Assembly (NCBI GenBank): GCA_025093985.1
Contig: JACAAK010000006.1
Location: 1,178,001 to 1,242,000, forward strand
DNA length: 64,000 bases
Direction of reading: 5' to 3'
DNA from: Calvatia gigantea
Lineage: Eukaryota; Basidiomycota; Agaricomycetes; Agaricales; Lycoperdaceae
Every line of letters starts with the position of its first letter. Position 1 is the stretch's first letter. A program made the position numbers and the translations under genes. The notes under the pieces were generated by a model. That model did no database searches and was not told the origin of the DNA. It worked only from the letters and a program-made list of their open reading frames with translations. Of this stretch, positions 35,754-47,185 are shown one piece after another.

Positions 35754-36695
35754 CTATATGTACATGCCGCCCTCGCCAATCTGAGAACGCCGGGACGCAG
35801 GAGTGGATTTGGGAGAGGAAGGAGGGCCATCTTTGAGCTGCCATTTGTGGTCTGTCGGTTCATTGACTGCGCGGAACAGCAACTGTTGGGCCCGATTGAC
35901 AAGTGGAGCGGGCCATTCAGTGACGTCCTGGGTAAGATGTGTGAAGTTGCCCGATTGAATAGTCTGTGGAGCCGGTTTGATGACGTTGGGAGTTGGTAGG
36001 AGAAGGAGCGTGCTAATGATGTTGGAAGCAATGCTGAGGATGGCGAGGAAGGAGGCAGAGGAAGTGTTAACGAGGTTTGGAGGGGCGAATGGCTGAGCCT
36101 GGCCTCCCTGATTGACGCATAAGCGCAAGATAAGATAAATGATCGAACTGGAAGGACATACAGAATCGAAGGTGCTGGTGGAGAGGTAGCGAATGGGTGC
36201 GTCCGTTACAGAAATCGGAGAGCTGGAGATGTATGACGGTACTGCGTACTCGTCCAGAAGAGCGACACTAGGAAATGTGTGAGCGGTGTATTTAGAAATA
36301 ATTCCCGAGGAATGGGCGTCCTGAATGTACCTTGTTGGTTTCAAAGTGCTTATGATCGTTTGTGCATATGGATGCATGGCCCACACAGGCAAACGAGAGA
36401 GAGCCTCTGAGACGACCACATTAGCTGTTGTCCACGACGGATTGAATACAAGTCCAATCTGCACGCCATTGACAGCAACAGCGCCCGTCTGTTCTCCAAG
36501 GTCGGCGCCCCGAGCCCAGAAAGCACCAGGGTCGCCAGTTGCGACAACGAGGTTGCGCTGAGCCGGGACATCGCCCAGAAATTTTATGTCGAGCTGCGGG
36601 GTGTCTTGTGTTTGTTGGAGGGGATTGAACTCGTCCTCGTCGTCTGATTCGACGGCATGCCTTGGAGGATTGTTGTCGGTGTTGTGAATGTCCAT
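35754..36695 (-). CDS. Probable proteasome assembly chaperone (PAC1-like)
   Basis: I read three exons (36331-36695, 36162-36267, 35754-36107), 274 residues. Both introns (63 and 54 bp, GTACAT..CTAG and GTATGT..TCAG) are multiples of three without stops, so the unspliced frame is also open (314 codons). Splicing restores a smooth sequence (LKPTSVALLDEYAVP). The N-terminus is acidic (ESDDEDEFNPL). A region with GADLGEQ and NGVQIGLVF and several hydrophobic strands resembles what I remember of fungal PAC1-type chaperones, which help assemble the 20S proteasome alpha ring. The assignment is from memory of the family and only moderate. An ATG at 36723-36725 is a possible alternative start. Confidence 0.5.
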   Translation of the reverse strand: MDIHNTDNNPPRHAVESDDEDEFNPLQQTQDTPQLDIKFLGDVPAQRNLVVATGDPGAFWARGADLGEQTGAVAVNGVQIGLVFNPSWTTANVVVSEALSRLPVWAMHPYAQTIISTLKPTRYIQDAHSSGIISKYTAHTFPSVALLDEYAVPSYISSSPISVTDAPIRYLSTSTFDSVCPSSSIIYLILRLCVNQGGQAQPFAPPNLVNTSSASFLAILSIASNIISTLLLLPTPNVIKPAPQTIQSGNFTHLTQDVTEWPAPLVNRAQQLLFRAVNEPTDHKWQLKDGPPSSPKSTPASRRSQIGEGGMYI

Positions 36696-36746
36696 GGTAG
36701 AGTTCCAAATCAGGAAGATTGCCAATCTCTACCAACAACACCCACC
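36696..36746. promoter_or_regulatory. 51-bp divergent promoter, PAC1-like / CDC4 light chain
   Basis: Only 51 bp separate the two start codons. The start codon of the plus-strand gene is an exon by itself, so its promoter and 5' UTR must lie in or overlap the minus-strand gene. Confidence 0.4.
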
Positions 36747-37459
36747 ATGGTATGTTTTCACTCCACACTCTATAATTCACATAAAATATTCTGAGTTTTC
36801 TATCTTGTCTTATCCAGAGCGACAACGCAGGTCTGTATATTCCCTGAAAAAATCTCTTATCAAAGCTCACAGATATATATGCAGAGTACAAGGAGGCCTT
36901 TGCCCTTTTCGACAAACGCGGCACTGGCGCTGTTCCTCGCGAGGTTCTGGGCGATCTCCTCCGTGCACTTGGCCAGAACCCCACACAGGCAGAGGTCGCA
37001 GATATTGTCGCGTCTGCTCCCCGCGATGGTATACATATCCTTCCCATTCACTCACTCTTCGACTCACTGTACACCTGCACGTTTCTAGTCGACTACAAGA
37101 CTTTCCTCACTATCCTCAATCGCCCAGATGGATTCAAGCCTGCGGGCACAGCTGGTAGGTTGACATAGACTTAGCTGCTCTACAGTATCTGATTGTGCAT
37201 CTAGAGGAGTTCATCCGCGGTTTCCAAGTTTTTGATAAAGAGGGCAACGGTTTCATTGGTGCCGGCGAACTACGATATGTCCTTACGCAGCTCGGAGAAA
37301 AGATGACGGACGAAGAGGTGGATGAGTTACTCAAGGGCGTCCAGATTGGCCCGTACGCATCTTCTCCTTTGGTCAAATTCTTTCGTATTTGACTCATTTC
37401 TTCACAGCGACGGTAATATCAATTATGAATCCTTCGTTCGCACCATCCTCAGCCAGTAG
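36747..37459 (+). CDS. MLC1: Myosin light chain, Cdc4/Mlc1 type (EF-hand)
   Basis: Six exons (36747-36749, 36818-36830, 36885-37028, 37089-37154, 37205-37352, 37408-37459) give 141 residues, the same length as fission yeast Cdc4. The first exon is just the ATG. Features: [15 protein letters not shown], an N-terminal EF hand with poor calcium ligands; [29 protein letters not shown], the best conserved EF loop; and a C-terminal pair ending [15 protein letters not shown]. These proteins bind IQ motifs of type II and V myosins and are needed for the cytokinetic ring. The stop lies 37 bp from that of the convergent UBX gene. Confidence 0.9.
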
Positions 37460-37496
37460 TCCATACGTCCATTAATGATCATTTACATGTAACAAT

Positions 37497-39506
37497 CTAA
37501 TCCTCGTCCGACTCTGTCTTGTAATCATCATCATCATTGTCATCACCCCCTTTTACGTTGCGCTCAACAAAACTCCGTGGACTTCCCAGCATCTCAACAA
37601 CAATCTGTCCACCGCCTTTGAGCATCGGCAACTCTCCGAGCTGAGTATTGCGTTTCCAAGGTATCTCTAACCTCGGGTATGCCGTGACCAACTGGAATCC
37701 CCACCAACCCGCACCACTTCCCACTACTTGAATACGCGACTCAAGCGCCTTTTCACCAACGTTGGTACCTTCCGGAGGCGTTTCAGGATCGTCTTGTGGT
37801 TCAAAATGAGATGGTATAAGCTGAGAATCAACAAACGCGTAGAGCGCAGTCAAACTCGTTGTCGGCGCGAAACCTTGCACAATCCGGGATCCCGACGTCA
37901 ACCGGATAGCGATACGAAGGTTTCCACCAGCCGCGACTATCGGTCCCACCACCGCTTTCCTCGTCCAGCGTCGCCAGTTTATCCTGAGTTCCTCCTTTCG
38001 TTTTACCTCTTCTGCTTCCTGTTGCCTTCTCAATGTGGCGGCTTTGGTCTCTTCCTCTGCTCTACGCCTGGCTTCCGCCTCCGCCCTTTCCGCAGCCATC
38101 TTGGCTTCAATACGCTCCTTGTCACGTCGGGCAGCTTCCTGGAACGCCCGATCTTGCTCTTCACGCAATTGCCGATCGCGCTCGCGTTCGCGTTGTCGGA
38201 TACGGAGGTGTTCGAGGAAAGGGTTCACCCGACTTAAGAGTTGTCTGTCTAAGTGTTCAATAATGGCTTGTGTAGAGGTGGGGCCTGTGCCAGATGGATA
38301 TGGTTTGCCTTGGTGGCGCGATAAAACAGTTAGTGCGGGTTGTTGGGAGTTAGAGGAACGGGAGCTGGAGGATGAGGTTGGGGATCGACGGGGTTGGAGG
38401 GCGACGAAACCTATGAAGGGGTATGTCGTTGCTTGGAGCTTTTCAGAGGCTGAAAAAGTGGTGGTAGTGTGAGCGGTTGCCCAGTTTTGAACCAGAGTAT
38501 AACACACCATTCCATGCTTCGAGGTCGCGCACATCTCCGCCCCAAACGAGAATATTGTTAGTATAAAGGGCTCTGACAAAGTCCGGGTTGGTCAATGTCG
38601 CTCTGTATTGTCAATTAATTCGGTGTAACATTTTTATTTTGAAAGGATAGTTGCATTACCTCTTGAATTCGGCAGTGTCATCATGTTCCTCGGTGACTAG
38701 GATAACACAACCAATCCGAACCTCTCGTTGACACCTCCTCAAGAATTCTTCATAAGAGCAGATAACAAAGTCCGGCAAAAGTTTTCTGCCCTCCGCCAGC
38801 GAGTCATCAGACTGGGTATTACGAGCGGTCAAACGCGAGGGTCCAGCCTCCACACCGCTAGTAGAGGTAGATCCACCTGTGCTTTTCAGACGGCCAATAC
38901 AGACCGCACCAAGCTCCTCCTCTAATTCCCGGACCCATTTATCAGGCCCACCCCTGTGTGCAGGTCGTGGTCGTAATGGTCGGTAAAAGCTGAGAGTGGA
39001 GAAGCGGAATTGAGGAACTGGGATGCGGAGAACGCCCAAGATGAAGCGGAAGACACTCGAGAGGATGTGGAGAGGAAATGCAAGGAGAGAAAACAGCGGC
39101 TTTGCGAGCGTATATACTATTGACCTGCCACCAGGATTCTGAAGGATGTTAATACGCCACGAAACGCGTTGACAAGTGACAACATCAACGTACCCAATGA
39201 GATACTGGGCCTTGTGCGCTGTCATCTACTTGAAATGGTTCCATCGTAGGCTTTGGGAGAGGTGGTGGCGGAGAGGGCTGAGGTGCACTTGGTCCTGGAC
39301 CGCCATCGAATATGACGTCGGCTGCACGCTTGGGTAAGATTTGGTTAGTGATAGAAAGGTGAAAGAAATGGGGGGACGAAGAGAAAGTTCACCTGGACAT
39401 TCCAGTCAACGCTCTCGAGGATACTTATAGAGGCTTCATCACTGCCGCCATTGGTGAGCTCGCGCAGTTGTTCGAGGGCTTGTCGTTGGCTGTCGCTGAG
39501 ATCCAT
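37497..39506 (-). CDS. FAF2: UBX-domain protein of the FAF2/UBXD8 (fungal Ucp10/Ubx) type
   Basis: Five exons (39393-39506, 39194-39328, 38660-39138, 38508-38602, 37497-38449), 591 residues. Domains: UBA (1-40), a membrane hairpin (about 97-125, LLAFPLHILSSVFRFILGVL), a UAS thioredoxin-like domain (about 160-340), a long charged coiled coil (about 350-437, RERERDRQLREEQ...), and a UBX domain (about 440-577). The family sits in the ER and lipid-droplet membrane, binds ubiquitinated clients and recruits the AAA ATPase Cdc48/p97 for ER-associated degradation. The intron before exon 2 uses an AAG acceptor, chosen because it restores the UBA sequence NVQRAADVIF. The tail is acidic. Confidence 0.9.
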
Positions 39507-39651
39507 GGGTTGAGTCCGCCGGGAATGTCTTGAACAGCTTCAACAACTGAAATTACCGCTGGCCTCCGTTATTTGGCATCGTCCCCCGGACCAAATACTC
39601 CGCAAAAAGATATCCTGCAAAAGCCAGGTGAGATTAAAATATTAACTGGTG
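39507..39651. promoter_or_regulatory. Divergent promoter, FAF2 / NOP4
   Basis: 145 bp between start codons. It contains the hyphenated palindrome at 39570-39597, which is repeated in the CSC1/MTS1 promoter. Confidence 0.5.
39570..39597. promoter_or_regulatory. 28-bp hyphenated palindrome, copy 1
   Basis: TATTTGG, a 14-bp spacer beginning CATC and ending GGA, then CCAAATA. The outer arms are perfect inverted repeats. 25 of 28 positions equal copy 2 at 47046-47073; the three differences are transitions in the spacer. Confidence 0.6.
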
Positions 39652-42600
39652 ATGGCCACACAAACACAACATGGGTGAGCAACACTGAATGTTTTGCACT
39701 AGAATATTTTATACTAACGCTGGTGTAGGTCAACACTATTCGTCTCTAATTTGCCTTACACCGCGACCTCTGTAGACCTCCAGACCCTATTCTCAGACAT
39801 CGCACCCGTCCGCTCCGCGTTCGTGGTCACAGAGCATGGCACAGGCGTCTCCAAAGGCGTCGGATATGTCTCCTTCTCAATGAAAGAAGATGCCCAGGCG
39901 GCCTATGATAAACTTTCAAAAGAGGGTATTCTCCTCGCTTCCAGGAAATTGAGGGTCGACTGGGCCGATCACAAGGTGTCGTCAAAACTGCCTTTGTAAT
40001 TCTTATCTTTCTTTCGCTGACCTTAAGTGTTAGGTGAAGCACAAAACAAAAGACCAGGATGCGTTGGCAGTGCAGAAAGAACCGAAACCTCGACCAGCGC
40101 CGCGTCCATCGCTACAGAGAAAACCTATTGACCCTTTCGCTATTCGCACTATCGTAGTTTCTGGGCTACCTCACGCTCTTGATAGCAAACAACTTTGGAA
40201 AAAAATGAGAAAGTACGATGGCGCCGAAAAAGTTGAATGGCCACACAAACTGGAGGACGGCACAGAAGATCCAACTATCGGTATGTCTCGATCCTCCCTT
40301 TCCTGTATGAAATGTAATTGTCCTGTTATATAGCCCATGTCTTGTTTTTAACACCGGCGGCCGCCAATGACGCTGTCACCAAGCTTCACGCCCATGTCTT
40401 CAAAGGCTCCCTACTCTCCGTAACGCTCAAAAAACGACTCGAAAACTTAGCCAAGCCCGTTCCTGTGTCAGGGGATGGTGATCAAAAACCTCCGACGACA
40501 TTCGCCCCAAGTCATGCAAGTCGACTCATTGTCCGAAATCTACCCTTCAACATTACCGAACAGGATCTACGAGCAGTATTCCTTCCTTACGGACCCATCT
40601 ATTCGATACACATCCCGACTGTCGAACTCACGACAAGCGAGGTCAAAGCAGAGGAAGAGGTTCCCGTCGTTAAGACCAAAACTCGTGCCAAGGGATTCGC
40701 TTTCGTATGGATGCTGAGCAAAAAAGATGCGGAGAAAGCCTTAAATGAATGCAACGGAAAACTCGTACGCGCCGGTGCCGCCCAAGCAATCGTCTCCGAC
40801 AAGCAAAAGAAAAAGAAGCAAAAGCGCTTAGAGAGAAAGCTGAAAGAAGCTGGAAAGGCCAAAGAAGATGATGAGCAAGACCCAGAGGGTCAAGGTGCAG
40901 GGGTGGAGGGTGAAGGCGAGGAAGGACCAAAGGAGAAAGTATCAGAGCGGGTTATCGCAGTCGATTGGGCATTAAGTAAAGACAAGTGGAAAGAGGAACA
41001 GGCCAAATTTGAGCGACACGCGGGGGAGGATGTGGAAATGGCTGACGAAAGCAACGGCAATGAGGAGAGTGGAGAAAGTGAAGATGAAGGAGAAGAGGTC
41101 CTTGGTGTCCACTCTGGAAACGAAGGGTCTGATGATGGTAGCAGTGGGGAGGATGAATCAGAAGAGGAAAACGAGGAACCCATCAAACCACAACTTCCTG
41201 CACCAGAAGTTGGAACTACCCTCTTCGTCCGAAACGTATCTTTTACTGCGACGGAGGATGAGCTACGGACATTATTCCGTGCCTTTGGCCCCCTCCGCTA
41301 CGCCCGCATTACTATGGAACCTGAGACGGGTCGATCTCGCGGAACGGGTTTCGTATGTTTTTGGAATAAAGAGGACGCGGACAAAGTCATTGAGCAAAGT
41401 GAACTCCTACGAAGAGAAACGACAGGGAATCCACCCCTTCCTGTAAAGAAAAATCCATTCGTCCTCCCCTCTATCTTGGCCCCCGACCCCTCATCAAGCT
41501 TGGCTCAAAGCCTTGCGCTTCATGGTCGAACACTCGATGTCGTGACAGCCGTCACACGAGAACAAGCAACAAAACTGAGGGAGGAGGGTGAGAAGGCCCG
41601 GCAAAAGGCAGATAAACGAAATATGTATCTGTTGAAGGAAGGAGGTTGGTACCTGCTTTCCTTTCCTGGATCTTCAGACCGAACTGATTTTGATCAACCC
41701 AGTTATTCTTCCAAACTCTCCCCTGGCTCAAAATCTGCCACCCGCAGAATTGGAACGAAGAACCAATTCCTTCAATGCTCGGAGAGCACTCCTCAAATCC
41801 AACCCCTCTCTCTACATCTCTCAGACACGGTTGAGCATCCGACAAATTCCTCTGTTCGTGACAGAGCGTGTCCTCAAGCGATTGGCACTACACGCCGTTC
41901 GCTCCTTTGGAGCGGAGGTCAAGGCAGGCGATCGGGTTGGACTGACTCCAGATGAACTAGCAGATCCCTCACCCATCACCGAAGATGGAGACAAAGACGA
42001 TCGGCCTATGAGAAAGGGAAAACGCTTCACTGGCCGCGCAACGGCTGTTAAACAAACCAAGATCGTGCGCCAACAGGATCGCGTCGATGCTATCACGGGC
42101 AAAGGAAGAAGCAAGGGCTATGGTTTCATCGAGATGCACAAACACTCCGACGCACTCCGCGTACTGAGATGGGCGAATTGCAATACTGCTACTGGACCTT
42201 TGTTTGAACAGTGGTATAAGGAAGAGATGGAGAGTTTGTTAAAGGTAGAGAAGGCGAAGGACGTGAAGGAGAGGGATGATGCGAGGATTAAAAGGATCAG
42301 GGATGAGATTGAGAACGGACCAACGAAGAAAGCAAGAGGGTCACTCATTGTTGAGTTTTCCATTGAAAATATACAGGTCGTGAAGAGGAGGAGCATGAAG
42401 CAAACTGAAATCACAGATGTGAAGGTGGGCAATCATGCTTTCGACTTTTGGTTGCGGTACTCATGGCTCTCCTAGACTGAGGGTGGCAACGAGCCTAGGA
42501 AACGAAAGTCGCGGAGTGAATCTCCGGCGAAAAAAGATGTGGCAGATACCTCATCACCGAAAAAAAAGAGAAGACTCTCAACAGGAACTACGGATTCTGA

Positions 42601-42697
42601 GGCTAAAAATATAGACCCCAATCTGAAACCTGGGCGGTCCATTGGATCAATTATTGGTAGGAAACGCAAAGAGAGGCGGAAGAGTAAAAAGGGGTAG
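39652..42697 (+). CDS. NOP4: Ribosome biogenesis RNA-binding protein Nop4 (RBM28 family)
   Basis: Six exons (39652-39674, 39729-39975, 40034-40280, 40334-41644, 41703-42424, 42476-42697), 923 residues, phases consistent. It has several RRM domains: RRM1 (residues 8-87, LFVSNL and KGVGYVSF), RRM2 (about 115-205), RRM3 (about 230-340, LIVRNLPF and KGFAFVWM), RRM4 (about 466-580, LFVRNVSF and GTGFVCFW), and a C-terminal RRM-like unit (about 650-770, SKGYGFIEM). A Glu/Asp/Ser-rich acidic stretch (about 405-460) precedes RRM4, and Lys/Arg-rich nuclear signals lie near 365 and at the C-terminus. Nop4 acts in the nucleolus in 60S subunit and pre-rRNA processing. Confidence 0.92.
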
Positions 42698-43288
42698 GCA
42701 GATATGGGGCGGATCGTGAATACTTGTCTAAATACCAATTAACTGGGGATTTCCTGGTAAATGAATTCGGAAGCCGCCGATGCGATGGACTTCAACCGTC
42801 TAAATATACAAGGCCATGAATCTGCTGAACAGGATGTCGCGTGAAGCTGGCCTTGCTGCTGCGGCTTACCTGAAGTCTGTTGGGCGACGTGCACGGCCAG
42901 GATGGTACCCTACAAAACTATAACTAAACATCGCCTCGCGGGTGTTTAAAACAATATCTCACAAGGGAATTCACATTCAACGTTCAAGCAACTGACCACG
43001 GATGAGTACTAGTATGAAGTTCGTTCGGAATGTTTACGTGCCCCTTCAAAGCTTCAAGCTTCAAGCTTAAGCTTCAATGTCCCAACGTTTCAACTCCCGG
43101 GAAATCCTTGAGTACTTCGAGCTGCCATGCCTTTGCGTAGGAAGAAAGAGTACTTGGATTTACCTGGAATTTTCGGACCTGGAATATGCTTGCATTGAAT
43201 GTTTGGTCTAAGTCTGTGGATTAATCAAGGAATGTAGGGGTATCAATCATAATAGAAGCAACATATATGCGTATCAAGTAGTAGATTG
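42698..43288. other. Convergent intergenic region
   Basis: 3' flanks of NOP4 and the CSC1-like gene. A short direct and inverted repeat of GCTTCAA/AAGCTT units lies at 43047-43078. No gene seen. Confidence 0.5.
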
Positions 43289-46200
43289 TCATCGGCCGGG
43301 GAATGCGCCTGGAATACTCTGCTTTCTCCTCTCCGGATGATGGAAATACGTTCCATATCTAGACGTTCTCGACGGTCCTGGACTCAGCACAGGCGTTGGA
43401 GCCGTCGAATCCGTGCTCATAAGCGACGCAACACTCTGCTCTAAACCTCCCCCAGTCACCTGAGCCTCATCTGGATGTTCTTCATCACTGTCTTCGTCGG
43501 ATTCCCCCAGATCTAGCCAGTCGTCGTTGTCTGGCAACATAATTACTCCCGACCCATGATCGAAACTCAGCCTGTGGTGGAGGGTAGGCGCGGAATGTGC
43601 TTGCGACCGGCGTAGGGATGGTCGGGCATCACCCCATGGATTCGCGATTGCGGCAGCATCCGTTGGTAATTCAGGTGATCCGTAAGCTGTGGGAGACGAT
43701 GGCCCTGGTTCTTGGTTTCCTCTGCTTCGGCTACGTAGTGAATTGTAGCGTTTTCGGAGAGTGAGGACCACTGCTTGTCCGTCATCCTTGGTCCTATGAT
43801 TGCCATTGTTTTGGTTCACTAGTGTCTGGCCCTTCTTCAGCGGGAGCCATGGCTCTGGAAGTACCCCATTGAGAGCGGGATGGCCGTATCGTCGCTTTCC
43901 GGTACTAACGAAGAGTCAGTGGCAATCGAGCTACCTGAGAATATTGCTCACTTCAGGACACCGCTATACCAATTAGCCATAGGGGGTTGCGACTATAACG
44001 AATCCCGAATCAGCCCCCACTCAGTACCGGACCTGTTGGTACTCACATAATCGGTACGTTCATCCTCTGGCGCAACATACAGCATATCGTCATTCTGTGC
44101 GTACCTCCTCCGGTTAAGGTTGCTGTCGGTCACTCCATCAGTGTTGACACTTATATGCATGTCAAACCCCAGCATACCTTTGTGACCAAGTAACAGGATG
44201 CCCAGCTCTTAGCCTCAACACCTCTGCCGTCTCCTCGCCTCTCTCAACCTCAAATACCGAGCTCAAACCAACGTATTTACTCAATGGCTTCAGCTTCTTA
44301 TCAATATACCACGACCACGCCACAGTGCCCATCAATAAGGGTACGAGGAGCGAGGAAAGTACCCATGACTTTCTCAAGGTGAAGATACCGGTCATGAAAA
44401 GCAAGAAGATTACGACACCCCAGATAAGGCGAACGAATGTGATGGGCCATGCTTGACCTTGGGATTCGTAGGGTTTATAGAACACTGCAAATCAATGAGT
44501 TGAGGTTGTGTGAAGGAGGTTGTGTATGCTTACCAAATAGGAGTTTGTACTTGTAAACAACATAGGCTACTCCGAAATAGATGGCTCCGAAGATAACGAT
44601 CAACGGTTGTTGCACGCTATACAGCATCGTGATCACGAACATCAGAATTGCTTGCGGATACACCACGCCATAGTTAATCATGGGTGGCGCATTGAGTTCT
44701 GCAAAATCTGCGGAAGGAATCTCAGCAAAGGGCCTTCTCCGATTGCACGTTCGACCTACCTCGAGGTGTCCTTGTCCAGAACAGACGGTAGAAGAAGCGA
44801 GGTATAAGTACTCCCAAATTCAACAACTGCAGTGGCATGATACCAACGCCTTGCAAGATAGCGTAAGATAAAAAGAAATGACGGGCTCTTCCAGCTTGTA
44901 GCGCCATCGCCAACTTTTCGGGGACCTTAGCGGGTGAGTTCGCCAGATCCCGCACGAGCTGCCAATACGTCGTTGCGAGAAGGAAGATGAAAACAACGTT
45001 GATGAGAAGAAATAAGAAATACCTATGGGGAAAATATCAGTTCAGCTCGGACACGATTGATACACACATACTTCTTCAAAAGCGAATATTCAACCCAGCT
45101 CCGAGCTCTGTATCCCTGAACATAGGTCAGAGCTACCCCAAATTAGACAACAATTGAACGAGTTTGCATAATAAACTCACCCTCCAGCATAAACGGTAAC
45201 AAAGCGTTTAGCGCAATCACTGCAACAGATGGTAGAGAGTTTTGGACAATGGCGCGTATTTGCTCGTTGGAGTCGATGAGGTTGCCAAGCCATGGCATCG
45301 TCCTCTTGATTTCCTGGTAGCTCAACAAGCCAGCTAAAGCAGTGATGGGGATGAACCAGAAGAACAACAATAGCGCCATAAGAACGAGAATGACGATATC
45401 GCGCGTGCGTATAACAGATGAGGGCTGTGTCATATTTGCCCAGACGATATCACGAGGTTCGGGTGCGAGGTAGGTCGTTATTTGGAAGGGGTTGGGAGCA
45501 TGGGCTACTTGGACTGCGATTTGCTGGTGGGGTGTTCAGCATGACGTAGAGCTAGAAATCAAGACACTCACAGCACTAGACATTTTCTCGAATGTTACAA
45601 ACGCCGATCCAGTTGCCTTAAACTTACCCATCCTCCGTTTCTTCTTAACAAGTTCATCTGCCTCTTTAAACTTCCCCTCCAAATAATCCAGGGCATCGAC
45701 CCTCTTGAACCAACCAAGGCGCATTGTTGGCCGAGGTTTATGGGGAACCACAAACCTGGGAGGGGCAGCACCCTCAACATCCGTATCGACAAGCGGCATC
45801 GCGTTGCTTTCTGGATCATATTCTTCGACGGTGCTGGGGTTTCCAACATAATCAACCCACATCCTCTCTAAAGCCAAAAGTGCGTCTGTCCTCTCATCAA
45901 GCAATGCCTTCAGACTTCCCACTTCCCGACACACATTAACACTCTCTACGGCTAAGCCCATATTCTCCAAGTATTCTGCTAACGGTCGTTCACCCCTGAG
46001 GTGTTTGGGAAGATTGGTCACGAGGACTGTCCGAGCGGAAATGGAATGTACGAGTTCAAGAGAAAAGAGTTGACGAGAGCGGATGAATCGACGATAGTTC
46101 TTGTAGATGAAATAGAGTGCAAGGATAGTGAATAGATATGTGAAGGCTAGGTGGACAGAGAGGTAAGAATCAGCATCGCTTATTAGGTCGAGCCAATCTC

Positions 46201-46996
46201 GACCAGGGAATGGGAATGTCGTATTTGGTCCGGGGGGAGTTTCATCGAGGACCCTAGGACGGGCATAAATAGAGGGACGTAGGAAGAATGCGGGCCAATC
46301 ATCTCCGTCGTTCGGCCAGTCATCGTCTTCGTCCAAGTCTTTGTTGCGCTAAGACGAATTTGTCAATTATTAACGATAACGCCAGTAATAGACTCACCTT
46401 CCAATTGAGCGGCATCAGAATAGTGATAGCAAATAGCGAGCATACTGAGAAGAGTTGAAATGCGGTTTTGAAAAAGTTGAGAAGCTGAATAGTAATGAGT
46501 TGGTTTTGGGTGATACCTGGAGGGATGACGGAGTACAGACCACGGCAGCATCCAGACCGACGATCTGCAATACAGTGAATTCAGATGTCCTGATTGTGGG
46601 TATTATCCACCCAAAGAATGCCTGGTGCGCATGAGCCTCATGGGGCGAGAAACCTAGATATGGATTAAGCCTCAGGTAGGTAGGTATGGGTTGGTAAACT
46701 TGCCCTTTAGCTTTGTCCTGGGTGCAAACAAGAGAGGCCAGCGTGTGCGACAATACGAAAATAGCATAAAAGAAGTGAATCCGATCGTTGCTGAGATGGT
46801 CAGCTGGGTGGTGAACCATGGACCTTCGAACTTCTCTGCATACTCTGTTAGAAGGGGGGTTTGATTCTGAATGAATTTGATGGCTAGACATACGCATTGG
46901 GGGAGTGCCTGGTGGGAGCTTATGGTCATCGCCGCCGCCATCGTCGACAGCAAAGACGGCACGAAGGAAGGCCAGAAGGTGGTCCGCGATGATCAT
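43289..46996 (-). CDS. CSC1/OSCA-like (RSN1, DUF221) calcium-permeable channel family protein
   Basis: Thirteen exons, 1033 residues, all phases consistent: 46894-46996, 46704-46844, 46541-46653, 46398-46484, 45572-46348, 45181-45523, 45072-45132, 44760-45022, 44534-44707, 44178-44484, 44047-44122, 43952-43992, 43289-43904. N-terminal late-exocytosis-type segment with TM helices, then a cytosolic domain (ARTVLVTNLPKHLRGERPL near residue 190), then seven or more C-terminal helices (for example LVLMALLLFFWFIPITALAG), and a Ser-rich cytosolic tail. The family forms osmosensitive cation channels in eukaryotic membranes. Intron 2 (46654-46703) is of GC-AG type. The start at 46996 is supported by a 49-bp intron (GTATGT..CTAACAG) that joins the frames. 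Confidence 0.9.
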
Positions 46997-47185
46997 TGGT
47001 GGACGGAAGGAGCCTTTGGAGCCTGGCGGGAGGAGGGAGCGTGATATTTGGCATCATCCTCTGGACCAAATACGCGGGGTCTTGGCAATAAAAATAGAAC
47101 GAGATTCAAGCAAACAGTTCCAAAGCTGGCGCGAATATTTAACATACTCAGTCAGCCTTGCAACTCCCTTCAGCTCAACCCCTCC
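46997..47185. promoter_or_regulatory. Divergent promoter, CSC1-like / sphingolipid C9-methyltransferase
   Basis: 189 bp between start codons; contains palindrome copy 2. Confidence 0.5.
47046..47073. promoter_or_regulatory. 28-bp hyphenated palindrome, copy 2
   Basis: TATTTGG, spacer CATCATCCTCTGGA, then CCAAATA. It lies 50 bp from the CSC1-like ATG and 113 bp from the methyltransferase ATG, in the same orientation as copy 1 at 39570-39597. Confidence 0.6.

Noticed and set aside
35640..35999. 119-codon plus-strand ORF
   Set aside because: Antisense shadow of the PAC1-like gene, which has consistent exon structure.
40599..41186. Minus-strand ORFs opposite NOP4
   Set aside because: Shadows of the Glu/Lys-rich coding sequence of NOP4.
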